From positions 12,893,819-12,957,818 of the forward strand of contig JAJEKV010000003.1 in assembly GCA_021234155.1 (NCBI GenBank): 64,000 nt of DNA, written 5' to 3'. The position numbers and the translations under genes are program-made. Source of the stretch: Isoetes taiwanensis (Eukaryota > Streptophyta > Lycopodiopsida > Isoetales > Isoetaceae). Shown piece after piece: positions 9,960-20,768 of the stretch. Position 1 is the first letter of the stretch, and the number at the start of each line of letters is the position of its first letter. Below the pieces are notes generated by a model. The model had not been told where the DNA came from. It made no database searches and saw only the letters and a list, made by a program, of their open reading frames with translations.

Positions 9960-10180
9960 GGCATGTGCGTGCATAGGGTCAAGAGAAATTATCCCTTATA
10001 CGGGATTTTCCTACAAAAATATCCCTTATATTTCATATACCCCTACCATATTTCCTTACAAATATATACGAAATTAAAGCAAAAAAAATCCCCTCCCATA
10101 CTTATATGGTACGGTACGGTACGGTTTTGGCCCAAAAAACCCCCACCGCATTACCGTCATGTTTTGTGTACGGTTTTTCA
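9960..10180. repeat. Short simple repeats
   Basis: ATCCCTTATA occurs three times between 9990 and 10035. TACGGTACGGTACGG lies near 10110. No coding evidence; the open frames on both strands here look fortuitous. Confidence 0.5.
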
Positions 10181-10611
10181 AACATGTCCTCAAACAAGTT
10201 TTCCCCGAACAAAAGTGACTCGTTTCAAAAAAGGACATATATATGCCGCAAGAGATGGAGCAAGAAAACCTAAAAAAATGGCACTTTGAAGCCAAATGCC
10301 ATCAATGCAGATTCAAGGCATAGAATTCCATAAATGGACTAAGAACAAAGAGAAATGACATGGTAGACAAACACCCTCAACCACCTAAGTTTTAAATTCT
10401 CCCGAGCAAGTGTAAACTCAATGAGTGGAGGAAAGCGGACTGTATAGCTTCCCTCGATGAAAACATTATATAATTCATGCTTAGCATGATTCCCCAGAGG
10501 CCAAAGAAATAGTAATATTCACTTTCGATGGTATGTTTGTTGCAAGTTAAAACATTCGAGAATAATTTATCTTTGAAACACAAGTATATACACCAACCTG
10601 AAGCACCATAC

Positions 10612-10757
10612 CAAAAATGCATAATTGCTTTTGGAACAGAATCTTGTATATTTTTCCTCACTATATCATAGTATGACTTGAGAAGTAACCGTGTAACAAG
10701 TATTTCAATAGACTCTTGTTCTGTTTGTACTTTAGAGGGCGTCAGAACAGCAGGTGG
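10612..10757 (-). pseudogene. Captured exon of a dynamin-related protein (GED)
   Basis: A 146-bp exon bounded by TTTCAG before 10757 and GTATGG after 10612. It reads [19 protein letters not shown] and then [20 protein letters not shown]. That is the GTPase effector domain of plant dynamin-related proteins; the PPAVL lead-in points to the DRP3 type, which acts in mitochondrial and peroxisomal fission. The next GED exon is not visible, and the GTPase domain is absent, so this is a captured fragment, not a gene. Confidence 0.8.
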
Positions 10758-11357
10758 CTGAAATCATGTATGCAAGGAATTAATTTATAATCTCGTGAAG
10801 AGATAAAATTGAAATTAAATAGAATAACCTCTTTCAAAGAATATGCCCGAAAAACTCTCTAATTGTTTGCACGGGCTCTTGATACACTCTGTTCGAGATC
10901 TACTCTTTCCCGTTAGGGACACGTGATTCACTTGCCAACTATTGAAGATATCCCCCAAGTTCCACTGCTAGGAATGCCTGCTGACAAATACACAATGCAT
11001 TATAAAAATTTCGGACCTATATACAAGTTTGTCTGATTATGATCTCACCAGATTGAATTGGTTTTTCTTGAGTAGTAGCATGTTTTTGACCCTAATTAAA
11101 AATTGAATGCAACAAATTAGGCCTGCTAAAATTTCAATCAAAATTCACACCCCAGCCGAGAGCCATATAACAGGGACTACCCATCATGTTGCATTTGTTA
11201 CCAGAAAACAACTATCACTTCAACCTACCTAACAGTACCCCACTACCACTATTATATAATGTTATAAAAGAAAGGGACTGAAATTTCTCAGATATGTCCT
11301 ATAAGGACCCATGTAATAAATAAGCATTGCATAAAAGAACCTCGTTAACAGTCTTAC

Positions 11358-11453
11358 ATGATCAGGAGGATTGTTTCTAGCCAATATTGCACGAGATTTT
11401 AAAGGTTTCTCTGGCACCTTTTCGGATGTGGGATCCTTCCACTCTGTTGCATC
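11358..11453 (-). pseudogene. Captured exon, possibly dynamin-related variable region
   Basis: A 96-bp exon-like block between CTCAG (acceptor) and GTAAGAC (donor) reads DATEWKDPTSEKVPEKPLK and then SRAILARNN. It lies upstream, in transcript order, of the GED exon at 10612-10757. Plant DRP3 proteins have a variable linker with a KSRALLAR-like stretch just before the GED. That assignment is from memory and position and is not secure. Confidence 0.4.
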
Positions 11454-11500
11454 CTGAGACAAACATAATGCTATTAATAATAAGGAATCCAAACATAAGA

Positions 11501-11683
11501 CTGAATTAGATCCCTGTTCAGAAAGATAGGTCTGTTTTCATTTAACAATTCAGCCGCTACCTGCTCTAAATAGATCAAATTTCCATGCTGATCAACTGGA
11601 GGCACAACTGTCACCTGCAAAACTCTATGAAATACAAGATTCTCGACCTCCTCAGGTGACCTCTCGACCTTTGCCTTCGCCAT
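11501..11683 (-). pseudogene. Captured first exon of a UFD2-type ubiquitin ligase (E4)
   Basis: The frame starts ATG at 11683 and reads MAKAKVERSPEEVENLVF, then LIYLEQVAAELLNENRP and LNRDLIQ. This matches the N-terminus of plant UFD2/PUB1, a U-box factor that elongates ubiquitin chains. Homology stops at LNRDLIQ, where the following sequence has no clean donor, and the U-box is absent. The initiator region lies near the Helitron 5' end. A captured 5' exon is the likely explanation. Confidence 0.7.
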
Positions 11684-12136
11684 GTTGAACTGCTTAACAA
11701 ATGATGAATGGAAAACTGCTTCACAGATGATCGGACTGCTTCAAACGCCTATATTCATAGGCTATTTCATTTGCCTTTTCATCCTTTTGCATAGTCTAGG
11801 TAAGAACATGTACGAAGAAGAACATATCGAAGAAGGAAATTGCAATGGCATGGCTTCAAAAAAACAATTTTGGATTTGCGGTGCCTAACCATAGATACTT
11901 CCGGTTCACGGAGCAACGATTTTGTGATCCCAACCTAAAGCTCTGATCATAATAAACGTATCTAGAGAGGGAAATAAGGCCGGGGATAATAACTAACTAA
12001 TGAACGGTCCAAAATGAAATTTGTGAAAAAAAACTTTGACGGCAGATAAATCGAAGGGATAAAAATAATTTAAAAAAATTCAACGCGCAAGATTGCGCAC
12101 AAACTATCCTAAAACGCCTTTATTATTATATATAGA

Positions 12137-12673
12137 TAGATAGATATAGATGTAGATATAGATTACATATGCAGACCCCACTAGAAGAGTTGAAGGTGGG
12201 CCTCTAGGCACAAAGCATTCAGTTCAAAAGCTTGTGCCCACCAATTGTTGAAGCCATGAGGTGGAGTGCATACTCAAAGCTTCCTAAGAAAAATAAAAAA
12301 GTTTATATTTCGTGGATGGCATCTCATTGGCTTAGTTAATAATCATATAAGAACATATATGTCAGATGGGGCCAAAGTAGAGAACGTAAAGGAGGTGAAA
12401 AGACTGCTTTGTATAGTAGGTCACCTAGACAAACTTGAAGGTAGCCCATCCAAAAGTACCTACAAGGCATTATAGAGCCAGCTAAATAGATGCAAAAGGC
12501 TAAAATAAAATGAGTAATGTTTGAAGTTGTCTTCTCTTTTCAGAACTGTCCCTATTCGACTATATTCGAGCACACTATACTGAGTTGGTCCCACCTAACC
12601 AACTGCTCCCTGTGCTGTTAGACATGACCTCAATGAGGTTAGCAGGATCATTTTTTCAGGAGGTCATGGATAT
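12137..12673. other. Spacer with a (GATA)n run, no gene seen
   Basis: GATA repeats at 12135-12160 form the flank of Helitron 2. An open frame at 12266-12475 (plus) shows no recognisable motif. Confidence 0.5.
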
Positions 12674-13112
12674 GTGCACTCAGCTATGTTTTTTTTTTTT
12701 GAAGAATATAAGAATATATTAAACCACTAGAATGCGATCAAGTACAATGATAAGTGTAGTGCTAAGAAATGAAGCGCCCATCATGATCCACAATCTGTAG
12801 GAATGTCGACCAAATTTCCCGCTTAACTGTGCCAGACAAGCTTGAGACTTGGTACGCCTGCCACAACTTATGCCTCAAGATCGGAACCAACCGAAAAGGG
12901 CTAAGCACTGCATTCTGAAAGACCTTCGCTCTCCGTCTTTTCCAAATCAGCCACAAAAGCCAAGCTATGCATAAATGAAACGCCTGCCGCTTGGCCACTG
13001 CCCACCTGCTAGGAAGGACTCCCAAGAGAATCTTCTGACTGCATAATGAAGTCCCAAAGAGGGCTCTCACCCAGGACCAAGCTGCCCCTACCTCTGTGCA
13101 CTCAGCTATGTT
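12674..13112 (-). mobile_element. Truncated L1-type LINE with 17-bp target-site duplications
   Basis: GTGCACTCAGCTATGTT occurs at 12674-12690 and again at 13096-13112. Between the copies, the minus strand ends in a poly-A tail (poly-T on plus, 12689-12700). The insert is about 405 bp and severely 5'-truncated. The duplication and A tail show insertion by target-primed reverse transcription. It belongs to a different family from the LINE at 2619-6568, which ends in (ATA)n. Confidence 0.9.
12762..13095 (-). pseudogene. LINE ORF2 C-terminal fragment
   Basis: The frame includes FHLCIAWLLWLIWKRRRAK, the hydrophobic/basic block after the zinc-binding RT tail in plant L1 ORF2 proteins. It ends with a stop near 12762, followed by a short 3' UTR and the A tail. 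All catalytic domains are missing. Confidence 0.75.
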
Positions 13113-13189
13113 CTCAGACACGGCATTGAAATGTATCTTAAGTTATCATTGCTTATTACTGCCGAGGTTTTTCTCTAGAAAATCCTTTT

Positions 13190-13297
13190 GGGCGACGGTA
13201 TTGTGACAATAATAAGTTTGTTGTTCTCTTTGATTGGTTCCCATAGACCTATTGGTCTTTGTGGATGATAAAAACCCATTCAATTCAATACAATTCT
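13190..13297 (+). mobile_element. SINE-like element, copy A
   Basis: The 3' part reads TTGTTCTCTTTGATTGG, then CCATAGACCTATTGGTC, then TGTGGATGATAAAA and a tail of ATTCA repeats. Three more copies lie at 21841-22050, 24920-25025 and, reversed, 36370-36522. The AGACC...GGTCT pair can form a small hairpin. The 5' end is not defined here. Confidence 0.65.
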
Positions 13298-14179
13298 CTG
13301 TCCAATTCTTTGGTAAGCATTTGGGCTCTTACTTTGGTTTCAATAATTGATTGACTGCAAGATTGGCTTCTAGTACTTGCCACTAGGTATATTTGCAAAG
13401 AAACTGAACATGTTGAAGATTGACTAACTATTGACTCAGAATCCAATTTCTTATTTGACACATTAGGAAGAATGATGTTCTGTTTCACTGCCAGATTCAA
13501 CTTTCTAGTGCCTCCCAAGCTTGCACATTTCCGCAGCTTGTAACCTTCCAACAAGATTGTGTAGATCAAGGCAATCTTTTAACTTTGATTTTCAGAGTCC
13601 CATAGCATTAGCTATTAAGGCAAACATCATCTTTTCAATGTCCTCGTTCCAGCCTTCACGTCTATGCCTCTCTATCTAATTCTAAAAGCAGCAGTATAAC
13701 AAGTTTGAAAATGTCATAGTTGATGGATATTATGAATTCAACCTTGGGGGCTCCAAAATTGAAGCTTAAAACTTATGAGCACAATCTCATTGCCCTTTTG
13801 TGGTTCTTAGCAATGGAATTCATGTTGTTTTCTTTATCCTTGATATCAGAAAAATTTTGTACATAATCTTCTATTACTGCTTACGCTCCTGGTTACACTT
13901 CCAAGTTCAAGTTTCTCTCTTTCATCTGTTACTGTTTTCTCTCTTTCAAGTTTCTCTTTCATCGGCAAAGGGTTTACAATATCTAAATTATCATAGATAG
14001 GCTTGAAAGCCTAGCCATAACTCCATCTTGGAGCTATGATCTTTTGCAGACACATCACTAAGATCTCTCGAATTGATCCCCATGGGGTCCGTTGCAATCT
14101 TTTCCACTAGAACTATGCTCATCGTCAAGCATCATGCTTCCACTACATATAAACTAGCACCATACTTCCTCTCCATGGT
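13298..14179. other. No gene recognised
   Basis: AT-rich sequence with short frames on both strands (for example 13285-13569 minus, 13800-14000 plus), none with motifs or splice structure I trust. Confidence 0.5.
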
Positions 14180-14290
14180 AGGATTTGTGTCTCATATGCA
14201 TCCATGTCATCAGAGAGACTTGAACTCGGGACCAACTTTGATACCAAATATATTGTTCCTTAATCACTTCGGCCTAACCAATTGGCCAAA
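14180..14290 (-). repeat. LTR/TRIM-like primer-binding remnant
   Basis: On the minus strand TTTGGTATCAAAGTTGG and then GAGTTCAAGTC resemble the primer-binding region of the TRIM at 7016-7348 (TTTGGTATCAGAGCC then GGTTCAATTCC). About 50 bp upstream is GGCCAATTGGTTAGG, which also looks like a tRNA A box. So it may be an LTR-element remnant or a tRNA-related SINE; the sequence does not decide. Confidence 0.35.
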
Positions 14291-15794
14291 ACATCTAGAT
14301 AATTGTGGGAAGAAACATAAGGCCTAGCCTACTGGCAAGTATTTTCTTAGTTACATACATATTAGAGCCGGATTTGTCCTATTTCGACGAATCTGCTCAG
14401 ATAAAAATCACATGCTTAAATCTTTCTTGTAATGCATTCCTCAGTTGGGGATAAGCTAAGTTAGTTACTTTGATCCATGACCAGTGTATTAGCTAGCCTT
14501 TATTCTCTAATATAAATGCATTTCTTCCTCTCTTTATATATTGCTGAAAATCCTTTGCATTTTTTTAAGCCTTTTAGCATGGCTGGGCTACCGAAAAGAG
14601 CAAAAAGGACCATATTAGAGCAAAATTAATAGAGCAACTTTGGAAGGCAACATTAAGAGATTCTTTCATAAATTGGAGCCTTGTTCTATAACTTTCAAGA
14701 TACATGAAGTCCTCGCCTTGCAACATCGAATTGTGGAGATTACTCCAATGAGTTTTCTAAGGAGGATGTTCAACCAATCCAGGTTTCTTTGGGTTTGGCT
14801 ATCATTTATTATAGTTAACAAAATGCTTTGTCTAAGAAATCTATTCCTACTATTGGCATGCATAATCCATCTTATTTAATGGTGGGCAGGTTGTTTGTGG
14901 TAATGATGTAACTAAACAAGTTGTTAAATCTATATCCATGAAGCCTGGTTCCAACATAATATGCATTAGAGTCCTAAATTTGTTTTGGCAATTCAGCAAA
15001 AACTATACTACAGATGAGTTGCTAAACTCCAACAGACTAGAATAGCTAGACAGTCACTAATAATAAAACTTTGATTATTGCTAGGCTAATTATTCTGCCT
15101 AGCTAGTCTATAGAGCATTTTTGCAATAACTGGCCAGTGCTAGAATGGAGACGCTAATAACTATTGCACTGAGAGAGAGATTTTCTGCAGTGTTCTATCA
15201 GGACTATACCATAATCCCTATTTTTCTGCCAGATTATACCTGCCTAGCTGTCCCATATCATTTTCAAAAATTTCAAATTTTTTTTCGTTTGTTCTTGTAG
15301 TTTCAATCTTTTTCTGCCAGATTATACTAACCTGTTGCTGCCCCCATTTAACCTTAGTCTTGCTGCTGCCTCTTTTCTTGTATCGCCTGATGCAAACAAA
15401 AACAAATCTCTTATTCTTATCTCTATGTGTATGAAATGGTCCATTCTTCCGCCATACATTTATATCAGTGCTATTAATAGCCATCAATCCAACCATAGTC
15501 AATTCGTTACCTCTCACCTATAGTTCAACATTTCAAGACTGATAATTTCTGTTCACATAATGTTTTTTAAGAAACTGTATGATGAACAGACCTTACTTTA
15601 AAATGCAAGCACAACTTATTTTGTTTTGATAAACATATGCTTAAGACAGTGAAAAGTGACATGCAGAGCTAGAGGATCTGTAAGTTACTATAAATAGTGT
15701 TCTTCTTTAATCTTTACAATTGGAAGGTTAGTTCTTACTAGAAAAGTAAATAGCAAAATTAGTTAGGTTTAGGTAACCTCCTTTCAATTTTAAT
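14291..15794. other. No gene recognised
   Basis: AT-rich stretch of about 1.5 kb. The longest frames (15218-15517 minus, 14640-14879 plus) show no known domain. Confidence 0.5.
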
Positions 15795-16196
15795 TTGAAA
15801 GAGTTGAATAATAACAAACTCCCCTTGGGTGCATTAGGTGACTTAGATAACCTTGTTGTTAGATCTTTCAATACATATTTGTTGTTTGTTTCAAAGGAAG
15901 AGGAGGAGAATGTTGTATCTTTTCGGGAGAGGCATGAAATCCACCCATGTGAACACCTTGGAGTTAAGGTAAGAAATGTCTTTCATGTCATTAATATTTA
16001 TTTACTCTTAAAATCTGAAATTTGAGTAAGCATACTTGCATTCCTTATTCCTTTAATATGTTGTCTTTCACAGTGCGAAGGAAAAAGAGGTTTTTGTATG
16101 TTTCTCATGAAAATCTCGTTCGTGGATCAAATGTATTCTCAACTGAACAAGTTCATGGCGAAGAAGAGCAACGCAAGATATCGAGCGTTCATAGGT
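15795..16196 (+). other. Possible exon pair of an unknown gene
   Basis: A frame reads NLVVRSFNTYLLFVSKEEEE and then HPCEHLGVK up to a clean donor AAG/GTAAGA at about 15968. After a ~100-bp gap, TTTCACAG at about 16073 opens a second block (CEGKRGFCMF or, one base over, RRKKRFLYVSHEN) that ends at a GTACTAGG donor. Splice sites are good but no family is recognised, and neither exon has a clear start or stop. Could be a decayed gene. Confidence 0.3.
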
Positions 16197-16986
16197 ACTA
16201 GGAAAACTACACCCATAAGTTGAAGTTAGTGGTAGAGTACTCGTTGAGCAAAAACTCTCAATTAGTTAAGTGCTAGAAAGCAGTCTGGTCAAGCAAAATT
16301 TTATGTATCAGATTTGTTTCCTAAAATCTAATCGATTTGATACTGTTGTTTCTGACGTAATGAGAAATCTAATCAATTTGTTATTGCTCAAATCTAATCA
16401 GTTTCTTATTGATTAACTTGTTTCTGAAATATAAGAAATTTGATCAATTTGTTCGTAAGGTTATAATGAGAAACATAGTATTAAAAAAATGTGGTATGAA
16501 GAACCAGGGTATTAAAAAAATGTGGTATGAGCAACAGAGATAGGGTATGAGCAACAGAGGATAACAGGTATGAATTCTTTAAATGCGGGGATTGTAACAC
16601 CAGCGTAACAAGGGTAGTATCTAATTATCTTACAAATGAGGAAAGGGGAATTATGGCCAAATACATCGATACTAAAAATCCATTTTATCCCCTGTTAGGG
16701 GATTTTATAGGCATATTTGGGGGATATTTTCTGGGGCATTGGAGCGCCTTTTTTTAGTTGTTGTGTAGGTTAAACCCAAAGAAGATAGTTTGTCAGTGGC
16801 ATCGTGATAAATTTCTCATAGTAGTTAAGCAATTAAAGGTTGAAAATATGAGTGTAAACAAATGCTAATGTAGAGTGAAATGTTCCTGTGACGCTTTACC
16901 TGGCACTATTTTGACTTGTTAAAGACAAATACACGCATCACTTGTATTGGTGCCACTGGTGACTTTTTAGAAGTTCTCATCCGCTT
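16197..16986. other. Downstream flank of the FKBP gene with short repeats
   Basis: AATCTAATC(A/G)(A/G)TTT recurs three times at 16323-16405. ATTAAAAAAATGTGGTATGA is repeated at about 16472 and 16511. No gene seen. Confidence 0.5.
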
Positions 16987-19207
16987 TTAAGATGGAGATA
17001 TTTGCAAAAGCTCAATGTCAAAAACAAGTGTTCCTAGAGTTGAGCCCTCCCCATTTGCAATTCGAGTAGGATTGAAAATTGTGGTGAATAACCTTTGCCT
17101 GTCAAATATCTACACATGTTCACAATTAATCACCTGCAAATTTCCTATTTGGAATAAAAAAATTTCAACCAATACATCGTACGCTTCTTTTCACAAGTTG
17201 TTCGCAAGAAAAACGAGGTGGGTTCACTAAACGAGAAAAGAAAAACAGACTAAAACTCTAACAAGTCAGTCCATGTTGTGGAGAAACAAATCTGAAACTA
17301 TTACACTTGGCATTCAAGTTGTTAGCTACCATAAAGTTCAAATCTTAACTGAAACTGGAGATAGAGCAGGTAGGTTGCGTATATACATTAGGGGGTAAAG
17401 GCTCCTGAGAAGTACTTTGGTAACCTTGTGCTGGTGGAATAATTACGCGGCGCACCCCTCCAGGTCTCATTGTCTGCACGGCTGTGCTCAGACCTGAAAT
17501 TACCTGTTCTCTATATATCAGACTATAGCAGAAAGTTGGAAAAGAGTTTCCTGCCAATATAATAATAGGAACACTAGAAGGACACACTTACAGAACTGGA
17601 TCCAACATAGAAGGAAAATGGTTGTGGATCACCACTATTATCCTTATGTTCATAAGTCGAATCAAACCGCCACCCTTGTTTTGCAGCAATTCTTCCATAG
17701 TAATGGATGAAAACCTGCAAACATCTCAAAATTTACTAAGAACATCTCAAACATCTCAAAACGAGTAGGAAATTTATATACAAATATGGCAAGTAAAAAA
17801 TCAATGTTTATGGAGCACGTGTTTAGGTACATGTAATAGAATAACTTTGCAACATCAGACCCTGACAAAATAATGAGACAAACTTGTGAATCATTTGTCA
17901 ATGCCCCTAAAATGTCCGGTTAGAATTTGCAATTCAATTTGAATGAAGTAGAAATGCCATGGCATACGTTCAATGGCATCTTGAGAGGATAAGAAAAACG
18001 GAAGAATAAGTGTTAAAAGGTTTGACTTTGCCCATTCTGTAATTTTACATAGTTAACGTTATGTGAAATATTCATGATGGATGCCAAGCATCTGGCAATC
18101 GAAATTTGAAAATAAGAGTGCCTCTGATTAAGGTCCTTGTATTCATCCTAATCGTTGAACTTTTCAACTAAATTTTTATACATGTCTGTTACTGCATCCT
18201 GAAGTTTGGACCATGTGAATACACATAGCATTTACTGCATGCATTCACAGCAAATGTTTTCAGGTATGTCTCAAGGCACATCCTGTTAGAATAGATTTTG
18301 CATTGGTTATCTAGAATTGTTTGACTTTTAGGCTAGATAGAAGATTACAGTTTAAACATAAGAATTCATAAAGCATAAATCTCATGTTCAAGAACAGCTA
18401 TGCCAATGATTTTATAATTTTCCTGCTTAATTTTAGACCTCATACTGTCCCGTCCAACTACTAGATAGATAGATAGGTAGGTAGATACCCTAATGTACAA
18501 TTTCCATCAGCATGAAGTTCGTGCGCAATATGATTTAGTAGTTCTTAGTAAAGTCTACATATTTGAAAGAAAATGGGGCTGGACATCTGAATCCCTTTTC
18601 TGATAGAACTTTGCCTATGGACTGCTGCTTTGATTTACCTGACTGCTAGACACTTGCTACCAATTCACCTCTCATGTACAGGCAACATTTCCAAGTGAAA
18701 AGCAGAATAAATGCATATTCTAGTCATAACTTCCTTTTCTTGTAGGGATGCATCAGTTAATTCTACCATGCTATACCACAGATGAAGGGATAGAAATGAA
18801 TGATCTTTTCCTATATGCAATTAGGCCTAATCATGATATTGAAAGTCGGAAAGTAAGCGCCATACCTTGTCCCCAATATGTGGGTTTCTCCCTTTCCCTT
18901 CTCGAATATCCAGTGCCTTCACACCTCCCTCCAGATTATAAAATTTAGGCACGGTTCCAGAATTAACAGCTTCAGCTTGAGAGACTGGTAAAATCTGCAA
19001 CAAAGATCCGCCAATTGCCACTGACAATACTGGCCTTCTTGGAATTCTGGTATTGCAAGAAGCAGTGACCTCTGTTACAGCGGCAAATCCTTGTCTAGTA
19101 GATTTTGTGTTTGGAATGCATGGTAAAGCGGGGCTTATGGGATTGATGGAGAGCTGAAGTGAAGATGGAAGCAGGGCATTAGGCATCGCCTTAGGGTGCT
19201 TTCCCAT
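16987..19207 (-). CDS. FKBP19: Thylakoid-lumen FKBP-type peptidyl-prolyl isomerase, FKBP19-like
   Basis: Four exons with GT-AG introns: 19207-18866, 17714-17592, 17503-17387, 17109-16987 (TAA). The spliced frame gives 234 residues. The first ~56 resemble a chloroplast transit peptide. RR at 57-58, a hydrophobic stretch and AEA at 78-80 look like a twin-arginine lumenal signal. The FKBP fold follows: VFIHYYGRIAAKQGWRFDST (exon 2), GLSTAVQTMRPGGVRRVIIP (exon 3) and FDRQRLFTTIFNP (exon 4). The order and wording fit plant FKBP19, a lumenal immunophilin of modest length (about 250 residues). It should isomerise X-Pro bonds or act as an assembly chaperone in the lumen. Two in-frame starts are possible, 19207 (MGKHPKA) or 19186 (MPNALLP). 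The frame also stays open upstream to 19408, which I treat as 5' UTR. It is the only gene here that looks intact. Confidence 0.88.
18461..18487. repeat. (TAGA/TAGG)n microsatellite in FKBP intron 1
   Basis: CTAGATAGATAGATAGG followed by further TAGG/TAGA units, inside the 1,151-bp first intron. Confidence 0.9.
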
Positions 19208-19589
19208 GGACGGACGGACCTGGATGAGGTCAGACCCAGGTCCAGAAGTAATCGTCGGGATTACTTTCCAACTGAGGTTCTTAACCTCAGCCAGCGACTC
19301 AGGGAGCTCATGGGAACATCGGAATAGAAGACCGGACCTTCTGAAAACCTGGAGGGAAAGCGCCCTTAGCCAACGTATAAGGCTCAAATCAAATGACCCA
19401 CTTCTCAAAATTCGACACCGTGTAGACGTTCATTTCTTCTGCATTTGATAGATGTATTATAATCTCATTGTTTTTACATGTATTGATTGTTTTTGCATGT
19501 ATTATTTTGGGCCCTTGGATCGTGGCATATTTCGTAGCATATTCACTCTCCACAGATCCTCTTCGCCCATCTAGGAAACCATCAACCAT
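19208..19589. other. Upstream flank of the FKBP gene
   Basis: Probably the 5' UTR and promoter of the minus-strand gene. No unambiguous TATA box could be placed. It abuts the Rep-like remnant. Confidence 0.45.
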
Positions 19590-20768
19590 TGGTTAAAATA
19601 GTATTTTGCAATCTGTACAGTACAATGTCATAATAATACAGTCCAATACTTTACAACTCAAACATATGAACACCCCAGTTCCAATCGAATGCTCAAGATT
19701 GTACAGCAAACAAGGTACACATGAGTCACCCAACGACCATGGTGTGATCCCTAGTGTGAATGGGGATGTAATCCATATCATGATCTGGAATTTCAAGCCC
19801 AGGACTGAAGGATGGATCATGAAGATCCCGAAAGTTACAATCCACCTCATCAGATGGCATAGAATCATCCCAGTATCGCGGCGTCGACGGCCATTCCGTT
19901 CAACAGGCATATACCCTGCAGGCAAACCGGGGGCAAACCAAACAGGATAGTTCTAACTTAGATGGCATGCAGTGGGCGGGGTTCAAGAGAACCCTCCACG
20001 TGGCACAAACTCTATGTTCATTCACATGAGCAATGTTGGAAGGAATGATCCAGCTGCCACTCAAAGTGTACTTCCCATTTCTGAGCATCCTGCAAATAGT
20101 AAATGTCAAGCTAGGAGTGACTCTACGGCCACCATGATAAAATACAAAGTGTGCTGCCTTGTTCAGCAGATTCCTATTGTCCAACACACAGGCCTTTTAT
20201 ATCCCCAGGACCCCATCTTACATAGAGATCCTTCCCCTTCTCAATCATTGATTCAGATACGTTGTGGAGGTCGCAAGAATAGTGCACCTTACCAAAGTCT
20301 TTCATACAATACCCCAACATGCCCTCAAAGCAGTGTAACCTGGTATTCTTCAGCACTTTGCACACTAAAAAACACCGACTGGCTTGGAGGGCCAATTGAA
20401 ATCCCTCTTAATAGCCTCATTCAAGGCCTTTGGTATCTTGTAGCGAGCTCTTAGCACAACACATGGAGGTGGTCTGCAGAAGACCCCCTCTCCAGAGCAA
20501 CAACACCAGCCACAGACCTTCTGTCACAAAATGACGAAAGGGCACCAAAGAAACTGAGCAGGACATCTTGCCCAGACAGCCCCATTGTTACAGAGACATC
20601 AATTGCCTCCCAGGGCTTATACATACCAGGGGAATTACCGGTCTGCACAGAACCTGAATCCACAGGTATGGACCCAGAGATGGGAGCATGGGCAGCAACG
20701 ATAAGCCTGCCCTTTCTGGCTGCTCTTCTCATAGATATGATGACAAAGAAAACCAAGAAAACAAACAC
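19590..20768 (-). pseudogene. Degraded HUH-type Rep-like gene (replitron- or CRESS-like)
   Basis: Minus-strand coding blocks in at least three frames. The first (20768-20451) ends with an HLH motif (20463-20471) preceded by VALERG, as in the metal-binding HUH motif of Rep nucleases. The second (20395-20174) carries GYCMKD, with tyrosine at 20309-20311 and lysine at 20300-20302; this fits the Y-x-x-K catalytic motif. A third block (20187-19900) continues with no recognised motif. Spacing of HUH to Tyr is about 50 codons, reasonable for a small Rep domain. No helicase or Walker motif is seen. HUH Rep proteins nick and join single-stranded DNA in rolling-circle replication. It could derive from a replitron-type transposon or a Rep-bearing virus; stops and frame changes make it inactive. 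Confidence 0.5.

Larger units (their letters stand above)
7411..12136 (-). mobile_element. Helitron 2, non-autonomous, carrying host exons
   Basis: Read on the minus strand it starts TCTATATATAATAATAAAG at 12136 and ends at 7411 with the hairpin GCCCAGC-AAC-GCTGGGC, seven bases, then CTAG. Flanks are A before TC and T after CTAG, the Helitron target rule. The last ~45 bases are nearly identical to those of Helitron 1 (45475-49794), and the 5' ends are alike. No Rep or helicase is recognisable, so it is non-autonomous. It contains exon-like pieces of several plant genes, three recognised and all on the Helitron strand, plus a minisatellite. Length 4,726 bp. Confidence 0.85.

Noticed and set aside
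9963-10295. ORFs on both strands near 10.1 kb
   Set aside because: Low-complexity repeats give open frames in both directions; no motif.
20451-20768. A geminivirus insertion
   Set aside because: Only two Rep motifs can be seen and no coat protein, intergenic hairpin or nonanucleotide; the class of HUH element is left open.
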